64,000 nt of DNA from Azomonas agilis (GTDB lineage: Bacteria; Pseudomonadota; Gammaproteobacteria; Pseudomonadales; Pseudomonadaceae): contig NZ_VLKG01000008.1 in the NCBI RefSeq assembly GCF_007830255.1, forward strand, positions 103,348-167,347. Direction: 5' to 3'. Under the pieces are notes generated by a model that saw only the letters and a program-made list of their open reading frames with translations, did not search any database and was not told the DNA's origin. This document shows, piece by piece, positions 17,948 through 27,659 of this stretch (position 1 is its first letter; each line of letters opens with the position of its first letter). The position numbers were made by a program, and so were the translations under genes.

Positions 17948-20281
17948 TTACTGTTGTTGTTGCGTCCATTCTTTAAGCCAATCTTGAATGGGGTCATCTC
18001 CGGGGGCTGAGGGTGCTGTGGAGGGTGCCGTGTCATAGACCGGCCCACAGCCTCCAAACATGGGCTCACTGCCCCGGATGTAAGGGATTTTTTGGGCATT
18101 GGGGCAATCCGCTGTGGTACTGAGTCCTGTTTGAGGATCAATCCAAGCTTCTACAATGTTATCGGGCATCGGAGTGCTTAGGGGGAGGGGGTTGGCCTTG
18201 CGCATAAACTCAACCCATACCGGCAGTGCGCCCGTACCACCGGTGAGCGGAGTTTTGCCGTTATCGTCCCGTCCTAGCCAGACAACGGCCAGTAAGTCCT
18301 GACTAAAGCCTGCAAACCAGCTATCCCGAGAGTCGTTGGTGGTGCCGGTTTTTCCAGCAAGGGTTAGGTTACGCGGTAAGCGGTTGTAGGCGGCACGGGC
18401 CGTTCCCTCCGTCATTACCCGCTGCATTGCGTATTGGGTTAAATACACAGCTCCAGCATCAAAACGCTGTTCTACTTGGAAGGGGTAGCGCTTCAGAGGT
18501 TCACTGCGGGCGGTTAATACGCTGCGAATTCCGCGCGGTTGGGTATTAAAGCCACCGTTGGCCAAGGTTTGATACATACTGGTGACTTCCATCGGGGTTA
18601 AGGCTCCAGCCCCCAGTAACACCGAAGGATAGGCAGGCCAATCGCGATCCACCCCCAGACGTTTGATGGTTTTCAGTACATTGGGTACGCCTAAATCCAA
18701 GCCCATTTTGGCGGTAGACAGGTTGTAGGAGTTAGCCAAGGCTTTATAGAGGTAAACTGAGCCGTGCTCCCGTCGGTCATAGTTTTGCGGTTGCCAGAGT
18801 TGTCCGGTGCCGTCTTTGATGGAGAAGGCTTGATCTGGCAACGCGGTGGTTAGGCTGTAGCGGTTAGGTTGCTCTAAAGCAGTTAGGAAGATTGCCGGTT
18901 TTACCAAAGAGCCTATGGGACGCACTGCATCTAAGGCACGGTTAAAACCGGCAAACCCTGCCTCTCGGCCACCGACTAGGGCTAAAACCTCGCCGGTTTC
19001 TGGGTTGGTAACGGCCATAGCGCCTTCCAACTCCTCATGGCCCTTCCATTTAAAGCGTCCTAATACTTCGGTGACGGACTGCTCGGCTTTAATTTGCAGC
19101 AGAGGATCAAAGCTGGTGAAAACCCGTAAACCCTCTTCGGTTAAGTCTTCTTCACGATAGTCTTGGCGCAGTTGGCGTTTGACCAAGTCTAAAAAAGCCG
19201 GAAAAGAGGTATTGGCTAAACTACCGCTGCGGGTAACGCCTAAGGGTTGTTGTTTGGCCTGTTCTGCTTGCTCAAGGGTAACGATTTTTTGTTCGGCCAG
19301 AAGATCCAGCACCAGATTCCGACGCTGCAAGGCACGTTCAGGATTACGCCGTGGGTTGTAGTAGGTCGGGCCTTTCACCATCCCCACCAGCAGTGCAATT
19401 TGATGCAGTTTGAGTTCAGCCAATGGAATATTGAAGAAGTAGTGGCTGGCCAATCCAAAGCCGTGAATGGCTCGGTTGCCGTCTTGCCCCATGAATACTT
19501 CGTTGAAGTAGCCTTCTAATATTTCGCGCTTGCTGTAGTGAACCTCCAACAGCACTGCCATCATGGCTTCGGTGAGCTTGCGGCTGAGGGTACGTTCGTT
19601 GCTGAGGTAGAAGTTTTTGACCAACTGTTGGGTCAGGGTACTGCCGCCCTGTACCAGCTTTCCAGAAGAGGTATTGACCCACAGGGCCCGGACGATGCCT
19701 TTTGGAGACACCCCAAAATGCTCGAAGAAATCGCGGTCTTCAACGGCTACCAGTGTCTCAATCAGATAGGCGGGGGTCTGGTCGATATTGATTAAAATGC
19801 GGTCTTCGTTGTGGGCCGGATAAATGCCGCCGATGGTCAGTGGGTCTAAACGCGCTACAGCCAAATCCTTACCCTGATGGTCGGTCAGATGGCTCAGATA
19901 ATTGCCGGAGAAGCGCAGTTTAAGGCGTAGAGAGGGCTCTGTACCTTCAAAAAATTGGAATCCACGGGTGTGCAGCTCGACCTGATTGCCGTTGATTACG
20001 ACTTCACCAGGGCCATTAAGGGTCTTTTCCCGGCGATAACCTAGGGCGTCCAGCTCGGTTAAAAAATCCTGTTGAGACAGTTTTTGACCGGCAAACAGCT
20101 CCAAGGGGCGTGCATATACTTTGGCTGGAATAGCCCAACGTCGCCCAGAGAAGCGTTCTTGTATCTGTTCATCCAGATAGACTGCCAGTGCCCCTAGGGC
20201 CACCAAGGCGACTAGAAATAGTTTAAAAAGCCCGCTTAACCACCAGCGAATACCGCCCGTCCGGCGTTTAGGATGAGTCAC
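17948..20281 (-). CDS. mrcB: Penicillin-binding protein 1B, bifunctional glycosyltransferase/transpeptidase
   Basis: 777 aa class A PBP that polymerises and crosslinks peptidoglycan. One N-terminal membrane helix follows a basic stretch. The GT51 domain shows EDRDFFEHFGVSPKG (catalytic Glu181) and GGSTLTQQLVKNFYLS. The transpeptidase has SLVK with the acylated Ser458, the NSYN motif, and KTGT followed by NDSRDSWFAGF. Length matches PBP1b. The downstream lipoprotein gene is the expected activator. It is divergent from the kinase gene, with a 287-base spacer (20282-20568) that holds promoters but no gene. Confidence 0.95.
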   Translation of the reverse strand: MTHPKRRTGGIRWWLSGLFKLFLVALVALGALAVYLDEQIQERFSGRRWAIPAKVYARPLELFAGQKLSQQDFLTELDALGYRREKTLNGPGEVVINGNQVELHTRGFQFFEGTEPSLRLKLRFSGNYLSHLTDHQGKDLAVARLDPLTIGGIYPAHNEDRILINIDQTPAYLIETLVAVEDRDFFEHFGVSPKGIVRALWVNTSSGKLVQGGSTLTQQLVKNFYLSNERTLSRKLTEAMMAVLLEVHYSKREILEGYFNEVFMGQDGNRAIHGFGLASHYFFNIPLAELKLHQIALLVGMVKGPTYYNPRRNPERALQRRNLVLDLLAEQKIVTLEQAEQAKQQPLGVTRSGSLANTSFPAFLDLVKRQLRQDYREEDLTEEGLRVFTSFDPLLQIKAEQSVTEVLGRFKWKGHEELEGAMAVTNPETGEVLALVGGREAGFAGFNRALDAVRPIGSLVKPAIFLTALEQPNRYSLTTALPDQAFSIKDGTGQLWQPQNYDRREHGSVYLYKALANSYNLSTAKMGLDLGVPNVLKTIKRLGVDRDWPAYPSVLLGAGALTPMEVTSMYQTLANGGFNTQPRGIRSVLTARSEPLKRYPFQVEQRFDAGAVYLTQYAMQRVMTEGTARAAYNRLPRNLTLAGKTGTTNDSRDSWFAGFSQDLLAVVWLGRDDNGKTPLTGGTGALPVWVEFMRKANPLPLSTPMPDNIVEAWIDPQTGLSTTADCPNAQKIPYIRGSEPMFGGCGPVYDTAPSTAPSAPGDDPIQDWLKEWTQQQQ

Positions 20282-20475
20282 CTCATTCTCCTCAAGTCGT
20301 GTTACTTCAGAACCTAGAACCCTTCAGATGGGGGCAGGCTTTCAGAGTGCAAAGTGTTAATCCGACTATGACCGTGCGGCTATGACAGGATTCAAATCCT
20401 TAGCGCTGATCTGTTTAAGCGTTTTGTGGCTTTATTATACGCCCTTTGCTGTTTTGATAGGCGTAGTGAATCCAT

Positions 20476-20503
20476 TTGCAGGTGTTTTACCGCGCGCCAT
20501 AAT
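20476..20503 (+). promoter_or_regulatory. Possible sigma70 promoter for the two-domain kinase gene
   Basis: CATAAT (20498-20503) resembles a -10; TTGCAG (20476-20481), 16 bases upstream, is a partial -35. It lies 66 bases before the ATG in the divergent spacer with mrcB. Confidence 0.35.
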
Positions 20504-20568
20504 GAAACAATTTACCGATTGCCGATCGTAAGACGCGCACTCCTTTGCCCATTAATTAGGATTGATCC

Positions 20569-22110
20569 ATGACTCAAGTGCTGCTCGATGCTCTGCGTCG
20601 CCCCGACTTTTACCCCCATCCGGTCAGCTCCATTCAGATCATCGAAACTCATATTTCTTGGGTCATCCTAACCGGCCCTTATGCTTATAAGATGAAAAAG
20701 CCGGTCAATTTCGGCTTTTTGGATTTCACCACCTTGGAGGCGCGGCGCTATTTTTGTGAACAGGAGTTACAGCTCAATCAGCGTATGGCTCCTGAGCTTT
20801 ATTTGGCGGTGTTACCTGTTACGGGCACTGAGCAAAATCCCGTCTTAGATGGAGTGGGAGCGCCCATTGAATATCTGGTGAAGATGCGCGAGTTTCCTCA
20901 ACAGCAATTGTTGGCTCAGGTACAGGCGCGTGGCGCTTTGACGGCAGCCCATATTGACGCTTTGGCGCAGCAAATTAGCCACTTTCATAACTCGCTCGCG
21001 CCTGTGGCCGCAGAGCATGAACTAAATAGGCCACAGGCTATTGTGGCTCCTATGTACCAAAACTTTGAGCAAATTCGACCCCTATTACAGGAGGCACAGG
21101 ATTTACAGCAGTTAGAGGCGCTGTCTCAATGGACTGAAAGCAGCATCCAGCGTCTGTGGCCGGTACTAGAACAGCGCTGCCAGCAGGGTATGGTGCGAGC
21201 CTGTCATGGTGATTTGCACCTAGGTAATGCGGTGCTATTGGATGATCGAGTGGTCTTGTTTGACTGCATCGAATTCAATGAACCTTTCCGCATTATTGAT
21301 ATCGCTTCCGATGCCGCTTTTTTAGTCATGGATTTGGAGGATCGTGGTTTAACCGTCCAAGCTAACCGCTTTATCAACGCTTGGTTGGAGCAAACGGGTG
21401 ACTATGCTGCCTTGCCGGTGCTCAATCTGTATAAAGCTTATCGGGCTTTAGTGCGCGCCAAAGTCAGTCTGTTTTGCCTCTACCAAGAGCAGGACGAGGC
21501 ACAGCGGCTGGCGGTTTTGAATCAATATCGTGCTTACGCCCAGTTAGCCGAGTCCTATAGCCGCATTCCATACCCCTTCTTGGCGATTACTTGTGGTATA
21601 TCCGCTGTGGGTAAAAGCTCAGTGGCTTTGCAGCTCGTGGAGGATTTAGGGGCTATTCGCCTGCGTTCCGATGTAGAGCGCAAGCGTGTATTTGGCGCTT
21701 TAACCGCAGAACAACTCTACAGTGCTCAAACCACAGAGCAGACGTATCAACATTTGCATCAGTTGGCCACACAGATATTAACTGCTGGGTTTTCTGTGGT
21801 GCTGGACGCTACCTATCTGAAACTGGCCCAACGTCAGGCTGCTGCTGAGGTGGCTGAAGGAACGGGTGTGCCCTTTGTTATTTTGGACTGTCACGCCCCT
21901 GAAGCCTTGGTGGCCCAGTGGTTGGCGGAGCGTCAAGCACAAGGAGTTGATCCTTCTGATGCAACCTTGGATGTTATCAAGGCGCAGCAAGCCAACCGAG
22001 AGCCTATAACGGCTGCGGAGTTGCCCTATAGCCTGTCGATTGATACACAGCACAGTAATCACTTTGATGAGCTGATTGTCAGCCTGCGCCGCCGATTTCC
22101 AGGGCTGTGA
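20569..22110 (+). CDS. Two-domain kinase: aminoglycoside-phosphotransferase-like + AAA_33 P-loop kinase
   Basis: 513 aa cytoplasmic protein with two unrelated kinase folds. Residues about 1-330 resemble aminoglycoside/choline kinases, with the catalytic loop CHGDLHLGN (near 213) and a metal-binding LFDCIEFNEPFRIIDIASD. Residues about 335-513 carry a P-loop GISAVGKS (343-350), a likely lid and substrate region (LRSDVERKR), and a VVLDATYLK segment, like gluconate or Zeta-toxin-type kinases. This fusion is conserved next to mrcB in pseudomonads as a protein of unknown function. Substrates are unknown. GATTGATCC-type leader; AGGA lies 11 bases before the ATG. Confidence 0.82.
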   Translation: MTQVLLDALRRPDFYPHPVSSIQIIETHISWVILTGPYAYKMKKPVNFGFLDFTTLEARRYFCEQELQLNQRMAPELYLAVLPVTGTEQNPVLDGVGAPIEYLVKMREFPQQQLLAQVQARGALTAAHIDALAQQISHFHNSLAPVAAEHELNRPQAIVAPMYQNFEQIRPLLQEAQDLQQLEALSQWTESSIQRLWPVLEQRCQQGMVRACHGDLHLGNAVLLDDRVVLFDCIEFNEPFRIIDIASDAAFLVMDLEDRGLTVQANRFINAWLEQTGDYAALPVLNLYKAYRALVRAKVSLFCLYQEQDEAQRLAVLNQYRAYAQLAESYSRIPYPFLAITCGISAVGKSSVALQLVEDLGAIRLRSDVERKRVFGALTAEQLYSAQTTEQTYQHLHQLATQILTAGFSVVLDATYLKLAQRQAAAEVAEGTGVPFVILDCHAPEALVAQWLAERQAQGVDPSDATLDVIKAQQANREPITAAELPYSLSIDTQHSNHFDELIVSLRRRFPGL

Positions 22111-22131
22111 TCCAGTCAACAAATCCGGCGC

Positions 22132-22160
22132 TTGACTTATCAAATGATAATTATTATTAT
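22132..22160 (+). promoter_or_regulatory. Fur-controlled promoter of the PrrF sRNA
   Basis: -35 TTGACT (22132-22137), 17-base spacer, -10 TATTAT (22155-22160). A Fur-box-like sequence at 22140-22158 (core TGATAAT) matches the 19-base consensus GATAATGATAATCATTATC at 14 positions and covers the spacer and -10, so Fur binding would block RNA polymerase when iron is plentiful. Confidence 0.8.
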
Positions 22161-22166
22161 TTAATC

Positions 22167-22278
22167 ATCTGGTCGAGAGATCAGCCGGTAAGCTGGGACC
22201 CCAGGTCACAAGGTTTCAGGTTATCTCCTCATCAAGGCTAATCACGGTTTTAAACCCAGCTTCGGCTGGGTTTTTTTT
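22167..22278 (+). ncRNA. prrF: PrrF-type iron-responsive small RNA
   Basis: About 112 nt RNA between the kinase and the ChaN-like gene. It begins about 7 bases after a TATTAT -10 under a Fur box. The body contains the segment GAGATCAGCCGGTAAGCTGG and a downstream TTTCAGGTTATCTCCTCATC, which I recognise from Pseudomonas PrrF1/PrrF2, and it ends in a strong terminator. PrrF RNAs are made when iron is scarce and, with Hfq, repress iron-rich proteins such as SodB and TCA enzymes. In P. aeruginosa two copies stand in tandem near phuW; only one copy is seen here. Confidence 0.82.
22254..22278 (+). terminator. Intrinsic terminator of PrrF
   Basis: Seven-pair stem ACCCAGC / GCTGGGT (22254-22260 and 22265-22271) closed by a TTCG tetraloop, then a run of eight T starting at 22271. 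It may also end read-through from the kinase gene. Confidence 0.92.
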
Positions 22279-22295
22279 GTCTGGTTTTTTCTATA

Positions 22296-23231
22296 TCAAT
22301 CCGTTTTGTTGAGGGTTCGCAGTGCGGCGCAGTGATCTTGTTCTGGCTGTGCAGGGGTAAACCAAACCCAATCGGCCTGCTCTGCAGTAACCTGAGTCCC
22401 GGCTTCGGCCAGCATTAATACCTGAACGTCCTTTGTATGTCCCAAGTCGGCTAAATGCAGGGGCACGCCCAAGTCGCGGCGTATATGATAGGCACCGGCG
22501 ATTAATAGTGCCGGCTGAGGGGCACTTACTAATCGCTCGGCCATACGTCGATCCCGTTGTTGCTGAACGGCGCGCATTGCTGGGAGCTGAGACTCTGGCA
22601 GTAATTGGCAGTGGCTATCACGGATGTGCTGGATGAGCGCCTCCTGCACGGCGGGTGTATTAGCGTATTTGCCTTGGAGCTGTGGCGGATTTTGGTAGAT
22701 CTGACGTATCTCTTGCTTAGTCAGATTAGCCGGCAGAATGGCGTAGGCTTGTTGTAGGGCATACTGCATGAGTGGCCCGTACTGAGCCCAGTCCCAGCCT
22801 TGTTGCCAATTTAGGGCTTTGGGTAAATCCTCAAAGGTACGTCCCTTAGCTAAGCCAAGCTGTACTTCACGTATTGGAGTTTGTTGGTCTGGAGTGAGCA
22901 TTTCCAGTAATAGACTGTTTTGTGGTCGCTGCTGGGCTAGAGCTTTCAACAGCCAGATTTCGAGGCTGTGGTGGTCTGGGTTGTCGTGGCGTTCTCCTAC
23001 CAATACCCAGCGTGCGCTCTGAAGTTTTGTAATCAGTTGTTGGGGTTGTAGGTCTTGCTGATTTTTGAGATCAACAATACGCCCTAGATCAGGGTGTTGG
23101 CGTTGTTCTGGGCTTTGCCATTTGGGTATAGGGGGTAAGGACTCTTGGCAAGCGGCTAATAGACTGCTGAAAAACCCCAGTAGCAACAGTCTTACAAAGG
23201 TTTGAACTATGGGCGATGAAGTAACAAACAT
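22296..23231 (-). CDS. ChaN/PhuW-like haem-binding lipoprotein
   Basis: 311 aa. The signal peptide ends SSLLAAC, with a lipobox cysteine at 28. The mature part has the family block VLVGERHDNPDHHSLE, cut here as GERHDNPDHHSLE, with the histidines typical of ChaN-type haem-binding lipoproteins, and a later ERLV...ALLIAGAYHIRRDLG segment. ChaN from Campylobacter is iron-regulated and binds haem at the outer membrane. The location next to a PrrF RNA parallels PhuW of P. aeruginosa and supports an iron/haem role, though I see no clear Fur box in its own 90-base upstream region. Convergent with prrF. Confidence 0.82.
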   Translation of the reverse strand: MFVTSSPIVQTFVRLLLLGFFSSLLAACQESLPPIPKWQSPEQRQHPDLGRIVDLKNQQDLQPQQLITKLQSARWVLVGERHDNPDHHSLEIWLLKALAQQRPQNSLLLEMLTPDQQTPIREVQLGLAKGRTFEDLPKALNWQQGWDWAQYGPLMQYALQQAYAILPANLTKQEIRQIYQNPPQLQGKYANTPAVQEALIQHIRDSHCQLLPESQLPAMRAVQQQRDRRMAERLVSAPQPALLIAGAYHIRRDLGVPLHLADLGHTKDVQVLMLAEAGTQVTAEQADWVWFTPAQPEQDHCAALRTLNKTD

Positions 23232-23321
23232 TCAAAAATCCTGATTGAAGGTTTACACCCTATTGACCCACTGAGGTCTGGGCTTGGGTATGATGCCGAG
23301 AGTTTTTGGCTGGAGTCATCC

Positions 23322-25139
23322 ATGCGTCTTTTGTTGATTCTATTCTTGCTGCTGGCAGGGAGTTTTGCTCAGGCAGGGTTATTTGAGAACAAACCCAACC
23401 CTGTGTTGGGGGCTCCGTTAAACAATAGCGCAGACTTTTTGCCGGTACGTCAGGCCTTTCAGCTCAGTGTTGGGGAGCTACAACCCGAAGGGCTAGTTGT
23501 GCGCTTTGTGATTGCTGAAGGCTATTACCTATACCGTCATCGCTTACAGTTTTCCAGTACCGATCCGAGCGTTCAGGTACGGGTTGTGGATTTGCCCGCA
23601 GGTGAGCCCAAGGTGGATGAATACTTTGGCTCTGTTGAAGTCTTTCGGCAGATTTTGCAGGTACAGCTTCAGGTCGATAATCCCGAACAACGACCTTTTT
23701 CATTAAAGGTGGACTATCAGGGATGCGCAGATAAAGGGCTGTGTTATCCCCCGGAGCAGGAAGTATTCCCACTGCTGCAAAAAGCCTCACCCTCAGCTTC
23801 TAAGCCGGACGTTTTAGCCCCTAAGGTTCAGTCTTTATCGCTAACAGGGCTGCTGCTGTTCTATCTGGCGGGCTTGGGTTTGGCTTTTACGCCGTGCGTA
23901 TTACCGATGTTGCCCATCCTGTCTGGGGTGTTGTTGCAGGGACAACCGAGCAAAAAGCAATCTTTGGGGCTGGCTTTAGCTTATGTCTTGTCGATGTCCC
24001 TGTGTTTTGCGGCCTTGGGGGTGCTCATGGGCTTGTTTGGGGCTGAGCTCAACCTGCAAGCGCGTTTGCAATCGCCTTGGTTGCTGGTGCCTTTCGCGGG
24101 TTTTTTTGTGCTGCTGGCCCTGTCTTTATTTGGCTTGTTTGAGTTGCAGTGGCCCCAGTGGATACGCGGCCCCATTGATCAATTAGCAGGGCGTATTCAG
24201 GGCGGTTCTTGGTTAGGGGCTGCGGCCTTGGGGGTGCTGTCCAGTCTGTTGTTGTCGCCCTGTGTCTCAGCGCCCTTGGCGGGGGCTTTGTTGTACATCA
24301 GTCACTCCGGTGATGCTTGGGGCGGAGGGCTTCAGTTGTGGTTGCTGGGTTTGGGTATGGGAACTCCGCTCATCCTGTTGGCTTTGGGTGGCAGTACACT
24401 GTTACCTCGCACTGGGCCTTGGATGTTGGGGGTTCGCCATTTGTTTGGTGTCCTGTTGTTGGCGGTTGCTCTGTGGATGCTGGAGCGCATCCTGCCGGGT
24501 TCCTTAAGCCTGTGGCTGTGGGGTAGCTTGGCGGTAGGTTCAGCGCTGTATTTAGGGATTTTAGACTTTGCGCCTAAAACTCCTAAGCTACTGCTGAGGC
24601 AATTGATCGGGCTCAGTTTGTTGGTGTATGGGCTGAGCTGTTGGGTGGGGGCTTTGCAAGGCCAATCTGATCCCTTACGTCCGCTGGCTCAAGCAACCTA
24701 TGAGCGTACTTCTGATGGAGCGGTTCTGTCTCAAAATTGGATACATCTGGATACGCCCGAGGCACTGACTCAAGAGCTGAACGCCGCTCGTTCCCGTAAA
24801 CAGCCTGTTGTGTTGGATTGGTACGCTGATTGGTGCATCAGTTGTAAGGTCATTGAGCGCCAAGTGTTACAGCATGAAGCGGTTGTACCTCGGCTAGCGG
24901 CCTACCGACTGCTGCGTTTGGACATTACCCGCAATACGCCGGAACAAAGAGCTCTTTTGAGTCAGTTCAAAATATTTGGCCCTCCCGCCATTCTGTTCTT
25001 TAATCAACAAGGAGAAGAAGTTGTGGACGCTCGTGTGCTGGGTGAGGTGGATCGAGCGGCCTTCCTTAGCATCCTAGAGCGCTTTGAGCAGCAGATATCT
25101 CCAGCTAACGAGAGGGGATCTACCGCGATAACGCTATGA
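23322..25139 (+). CDS. dsbD: DsbD, thiol:disulfide interchange protein
   Basis: 605 aa inner-membrane electron carrier that passes reducing power from thioredoxin to periplasmic partners (DsbC/G, cytochrome c maturation). A signal peptide (cleavage after AQA) is followed by the N-terminal periplasmic domain with cysteines in DYQGCADKGLCYPPE (about 135 and 141). Eight or so membrane helices carry one cysteine in FTPCVLPMLP and one in LLSPCVSAP. The C-terminal thioredoxin domain has YADWCISCK (505 and 508). All six key cysteines are present and length is normal. It sits 75 bases upstream of aroQ, in the dsbD-aroQ-accB order of pseudomonads. Confidence 0.93.
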   Translation: MRLLLILFLLLAGSFAQAGLFENKPNPVLGAPLNNSADFLPVRQAFQLSVGELQPEGLVVRFVIAEGYYLYRHRLQFSSTDPSVQVRVVDLPAGEPKVDEYFGSVEVFRQILQVQLQVDNPEQRPFSLKVDYQGCADKGLCYPPEQEVFPLLQKASPSASKPDVLAPKVQSLSLTGLLLFYLAGLGLAFTPCVLPMLPILSGVLLQGQPSKKQSLGLALAYVLSMSLCFAALGVLMGLFGAELNLQARLQSPWLLVPFAGFFVLLALSLFGLFELQWPQWIRGPIDQLAGRIQGGSWLGAAALGVLSSLLLSPCVSAPLAGALLYISHSGDAWGGGLQLWLLGLGMGTPLILLALGGSTLLPRTGPWMLGVRHLFGVLLLAVALWMLERILPGSLSLWLWGSLAVGSALYLGILDFAPKTPKLLLRQLIGLSLLVYGLSCWVGALQGQSDPLRPLAQATYERTSDGAVLSQNWIHLDTPEALTQELNAARSRKQPVVLDWYADWCISCKVIERQVLQHEAVVPRLAAYRLLRLDITRNTPEQRALLSQFKIFGPPAILFFNQQGEEVVDARVLGEVDRAAFLSILERFEQQISPANERGSTAITL

Positions 25140-25214
25140 CTGGACAGGTTCAAGGCACTACGGCATAGTGCGCCCAGCGAATTAGCATATGCTCGTTTAA
25201 TTATAAGGAATGCC

Positions 25215-25658
25215 ATGGCCAAGTTGCTTGTTCTTCACGGCCCCAATCTGAATATGCTCGGTCTGCGTGAGCCCGGTATTTATGGGGCGATTACCTTAGC
25301 CCAAATTAATGAAGGATTGGTTCAATATGCTCAGAAGGCTGGGCATCAGCTCGATACCTTCCAATCCAATGCTGAATACGCCCTGATTGACCGCATTCAT
25401 GCGGCCCGTACTGAGGGCGTTGAGTTTATTTTGATCAATCCTGCGGCATTTACGCATACCAGCGTTGCAATACGTGACGCATTGCTGGCTGTGAGCATCC
25501 CATTTATTGAAGTGCATTTATCGAACGTACACAAACGGGAGCCTTTCCGTCATCACTCCTACTTTTCCGATGTTGCTGTAGGCGTGATCTGTGGTCTTGG
25601 GGCCAGTGGTTACCGTCTGGCGCTTGAGGCTGCACTGGAACAACTTGCTGCCTCCTGA
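25215..25658 (+). CDS. aroQ: 3-dehydroquinate dehydratase, type II
   Basis: 147 aa dodecameric shikimate-pathway enzyme that dehydrates 3-dehydroquinate. The fingerprints are all present: [18 protein letters not shown] with the catalytic Tyr, [30 protein letters not shown], and [20 protein letters not shown] with the active-site His and Arg. AAGGAATGCC precedes the ATG. The upstream spacer (25140-25214) contains a GCACTA/TAGTGC hairpin and a TTATAA -10-like box. It is followed by accB after 83 bases. Confidence 0.95.
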   Translation: MAKLLVLHGPNLNMLGLREPGIYGAITLAQINEGLVQYAQKAGHQLDTFQSNAEYALIDRIHAARTEGVEFILINPAAFTHTSVAIRDALLAVSIPFIEVHLSNVHKREPFRHHSYFSDVAVGVICGLGASGYRLALEAALEQLAAS

Positions 25659-25741
25659 GGTATCTGTCCGGCCTTTGTGCTTGGATAAATCTCGACCGGC
25701 AGCCTTTACTACATACCTCAACTTTTGAGAGCCACCGCTTC

Positions 25742-26197
25742 ATGGATATTCGCAAAGTCAAAAAACTGATCGAACTACTGGAAGAGTCCGGCATTGATGA
25801 GCTGGAGATTCACGAAGGTGAAGAATCGGTACGCATCAGCCGTCACAGTAAGCAGGTGGTTGCCCAGCAGCCTATTTACGCCGCAGCACCCGCTCCGGCC
25901 CCGGTAGCCGCTGCTCCTGTGGCCGCTGCTCCCGTTGCGGAAGCCGCTCAGCCACAACTGACGGGTACTGTCGTGCGCTCGCCTATGGTAGGAACCTTCT
26001 ACCGCGCGGCCTCTCCTAGCACTCCCGCCTTTGTTGAAGTGGGTAAGAGCGTGAAGAAAGGCGACATCCTGTGCATTGTTGAAGCTATGAAAATGATGAA
26101 CCACATTGAAGCAGAAAGTAGTGGCATCATCGGCTCTATCCTCGTGGAGAATGGTCAGCCGGTCGAATTCGACCAGCCGCTGTTCACCATCGTCTGA
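25742..26197 (+). CDS. accB: Acetyl-CoA carboxylase biotin carboxyl carrier protein
   Basis: 151 aa. The N-terminal helical part begins [16 protein letters not shown], followed by an Ala/Pro-rich hinge at about residues 45-75 ([15 protein letters not shown]) and the biotinyl domain, which contains VEAMKMMN with the biotin-accepting Lys117. It carries CO2 from AccC to the transferase in the first step of fatty acid synthesis. It is co-transcribed with accC, 18 bases downstream. Confidence 0.96.
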   Translation: MDIRKVKKLIELLEESGIDELEIHEGEESVRISRHSKQVVAQQPIYAAAPAPAPVAAAPVAAAPVAEAAQPQLTGTVVRSPMVGTFYRAASPSTPAFVEVGKSVKKGDILCIVEAMKMMNHIEAESSGIIGSILVENGQPVEFDQPLFTIV

Positions 26198-26215
26198 TTC
26201 CTGGAGGAACCAGCG

Positions 26216-27562
26216 ATGTTGGAAAAAGTACTGATCGCAAACCGGGGCGAGATCGCCCTGCGGGTTCTGCGAGCCTGCAAGGAATTGGGGATTAAAACGG
26301 TAGCGGTGCACTCTACCGCTGACCGCGACCTGATGCATTTGGCTTTGGCTGATGAGTCGGTGTGCATTGGCCCAGCCCCAGCAACCAACTCTTACCTGCA
26401 TATTCCGTCCATTATTGCGGCGGCGGAAGTTACTGGCGCAACGGCTATTCACCCCGGCTATGGCTTTTTGGCAGAAAACGCAGATTTCGCCGAGCAAGTG
26501 GAAAAATCCGGCTTTACCTTTATCGGCCCAACCGCGGATGTCATCCGTCTGATGGGGGATAAGGTATCGGCTAAGGATGCGATGAAGAAAGCTGGAGTCC
26601 CTACCGTTCCAGGTTCGGATGGCCCCTTGCCGGAAGATGAGCAAAAGGCTTTGGCCATTGCGCGTGAAGTTGGATATCCCGTTATCATCAAAGCGGCGGG
26701 CGGCGGCGGTGGTCGTGGGATGCGCGTGGTGCATGAAGAGCGCGACCTGATCAAATCCGCCAAGCTAACCCGTACTGAAGCTGGAGCGGCCTTTGGTAAC
26801 TCCATGGTGTATTTGGAGAAATTCCTCGGCAACCCGCGCCATGTGGAAGTACAGGTACTCTCTGACGGTCAGGGCAACGCCATCCATTTAGGCGACCGCG
26901 ATTGCTCCTTGCAGCGCCGTCACCAAAAGGTACTGGAAGAAGCTCCAGCACCCTTTATTGACGAGCAAGCCCGCGCTGAGGTGTTAAAACGCTGTGTGGA
27001 TGCTTGTATTGAAATCGGTTATCGGGGTGCAGGTACTTTTGAGTTCCTGTATGAAGATGGCCGCTTCTACTTTATCGAAATGAACACCCGTGTTCAGGTG
27101 GAACATCCGGTCACTGAAATGGTGACAGGTATCGACATCGTCAAAGAGATGCTGCGCATTGCCAGTGGCCAACCGCTGTCCATCAAGCAGGAAGATGTAG
27201 TCATTCGCGGTCATGCTCTGGAGTGCCGGATCAACGCGGAAGATCCTAAAACCTTCCTGCCTAGCCCCGGTAAGGTAAAACACTTCCATGCTCCGGGCGG
27301 TAACGGCATTCGGGTGGATTCGCACCTGTACAGCGGTTACAGCGTGCCGCCGAACTATGACTCTTTGATCGGCAAACTGATCGCCTATGGTGGCAGCCGT
27401 GACGAGGCCATGGCGCGGATGCGTAATGCACTGGATGAAATTGTGGTGGATGGCATCAAAACCAATATTGCCTTGCATAAAGACCTGACCCGCGATGAAG
27501 GTTTCTGCAAAGGTGGGGTCAACATTCACTATCTGGAGCATAAGCTGGGCATCAAGTCTTGA
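26216..27562 (+). CDS. accC: Biotin carboxylase subunit of acetyl-CoA carboxylase
   Basis: 448 aa ATP-grasp enzyme that carboxylates biotin on AccB. Start [16 protein letters not shown], the glycine-rich ATP lid [35 protein letters not shown], and the catalytic [16 protein letters not shown] are all intact, and the length is standard. GGAGG lies 7-11 bases upstream. A strong terminator follows, closing the accBC unit. Confidence 0.97.
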   Translation: MLEKVLIANRGEIALRVLRACKELGIKTVAVHSTADRDLMHLALADESVCIGPAPATNSYLHIPSIIAAAEVTGATAIHPGYGFLAENADFAEQVEKSGFTFIGPTADVIRLMGDKVSAKDAMKKAGVPTVPGSDGPLPEDEQKALAIAREVGYPVIIKAAGGGGGRGMRVVHEERDLIKSAKLTRTEAGAAFGNSMVYLEKFLGNPRHVEVQVLSDGQGNAIHLGDRDCSLQRRHQKVLEEAPAPFIDEQARAEVLKRCVDACIEIGYRGAGTFEFLYEDGRFYFIEMNTRVQVEHPVTEMVTGIDIVKEMLRIASGQPLSIKQEDVVIRGHALECRINAEDPKTFLPSPGKVKHFHAPGGNGIRVDSHLYSGYSVPPNYDSLIGKLIAYGGSRDEAMARMRNALDEIVVDGIKTNIALHKDLTRDEGFCKGGVNIHYLEHKLGIKS

Positions 27563-27585
27563 TGTTGGCTTAAGTGCTTAAAGAG

Positions 27586-27615
27586 GGGAGCGGCGTGCCG
27601 CTCCCTTTATTTTTT
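27586..27615 (+). terminator. Intrinsic terminator after accC
   Basis: Nine-base arms GGGAGCGGC / GCCGCTCCC (27586-27594, 27597-27605) with a minimal loop, then TTTATTTTTT. Confidence 0.9.
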
Positions 27616-27659
27616 GCCTACCGGATGCTCCGGCCTAGGCTTCTTCAGGAGTTTTTTGC

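Noticed and set aside
25775..26734. Long open frame on the minus strand across accB and accC
   Set aside because: It is antisense to two well-conserved genes, its protein has no recognisable motif, and no ribosome site precedes it. Long antisense frames are common in codon-biased genes.
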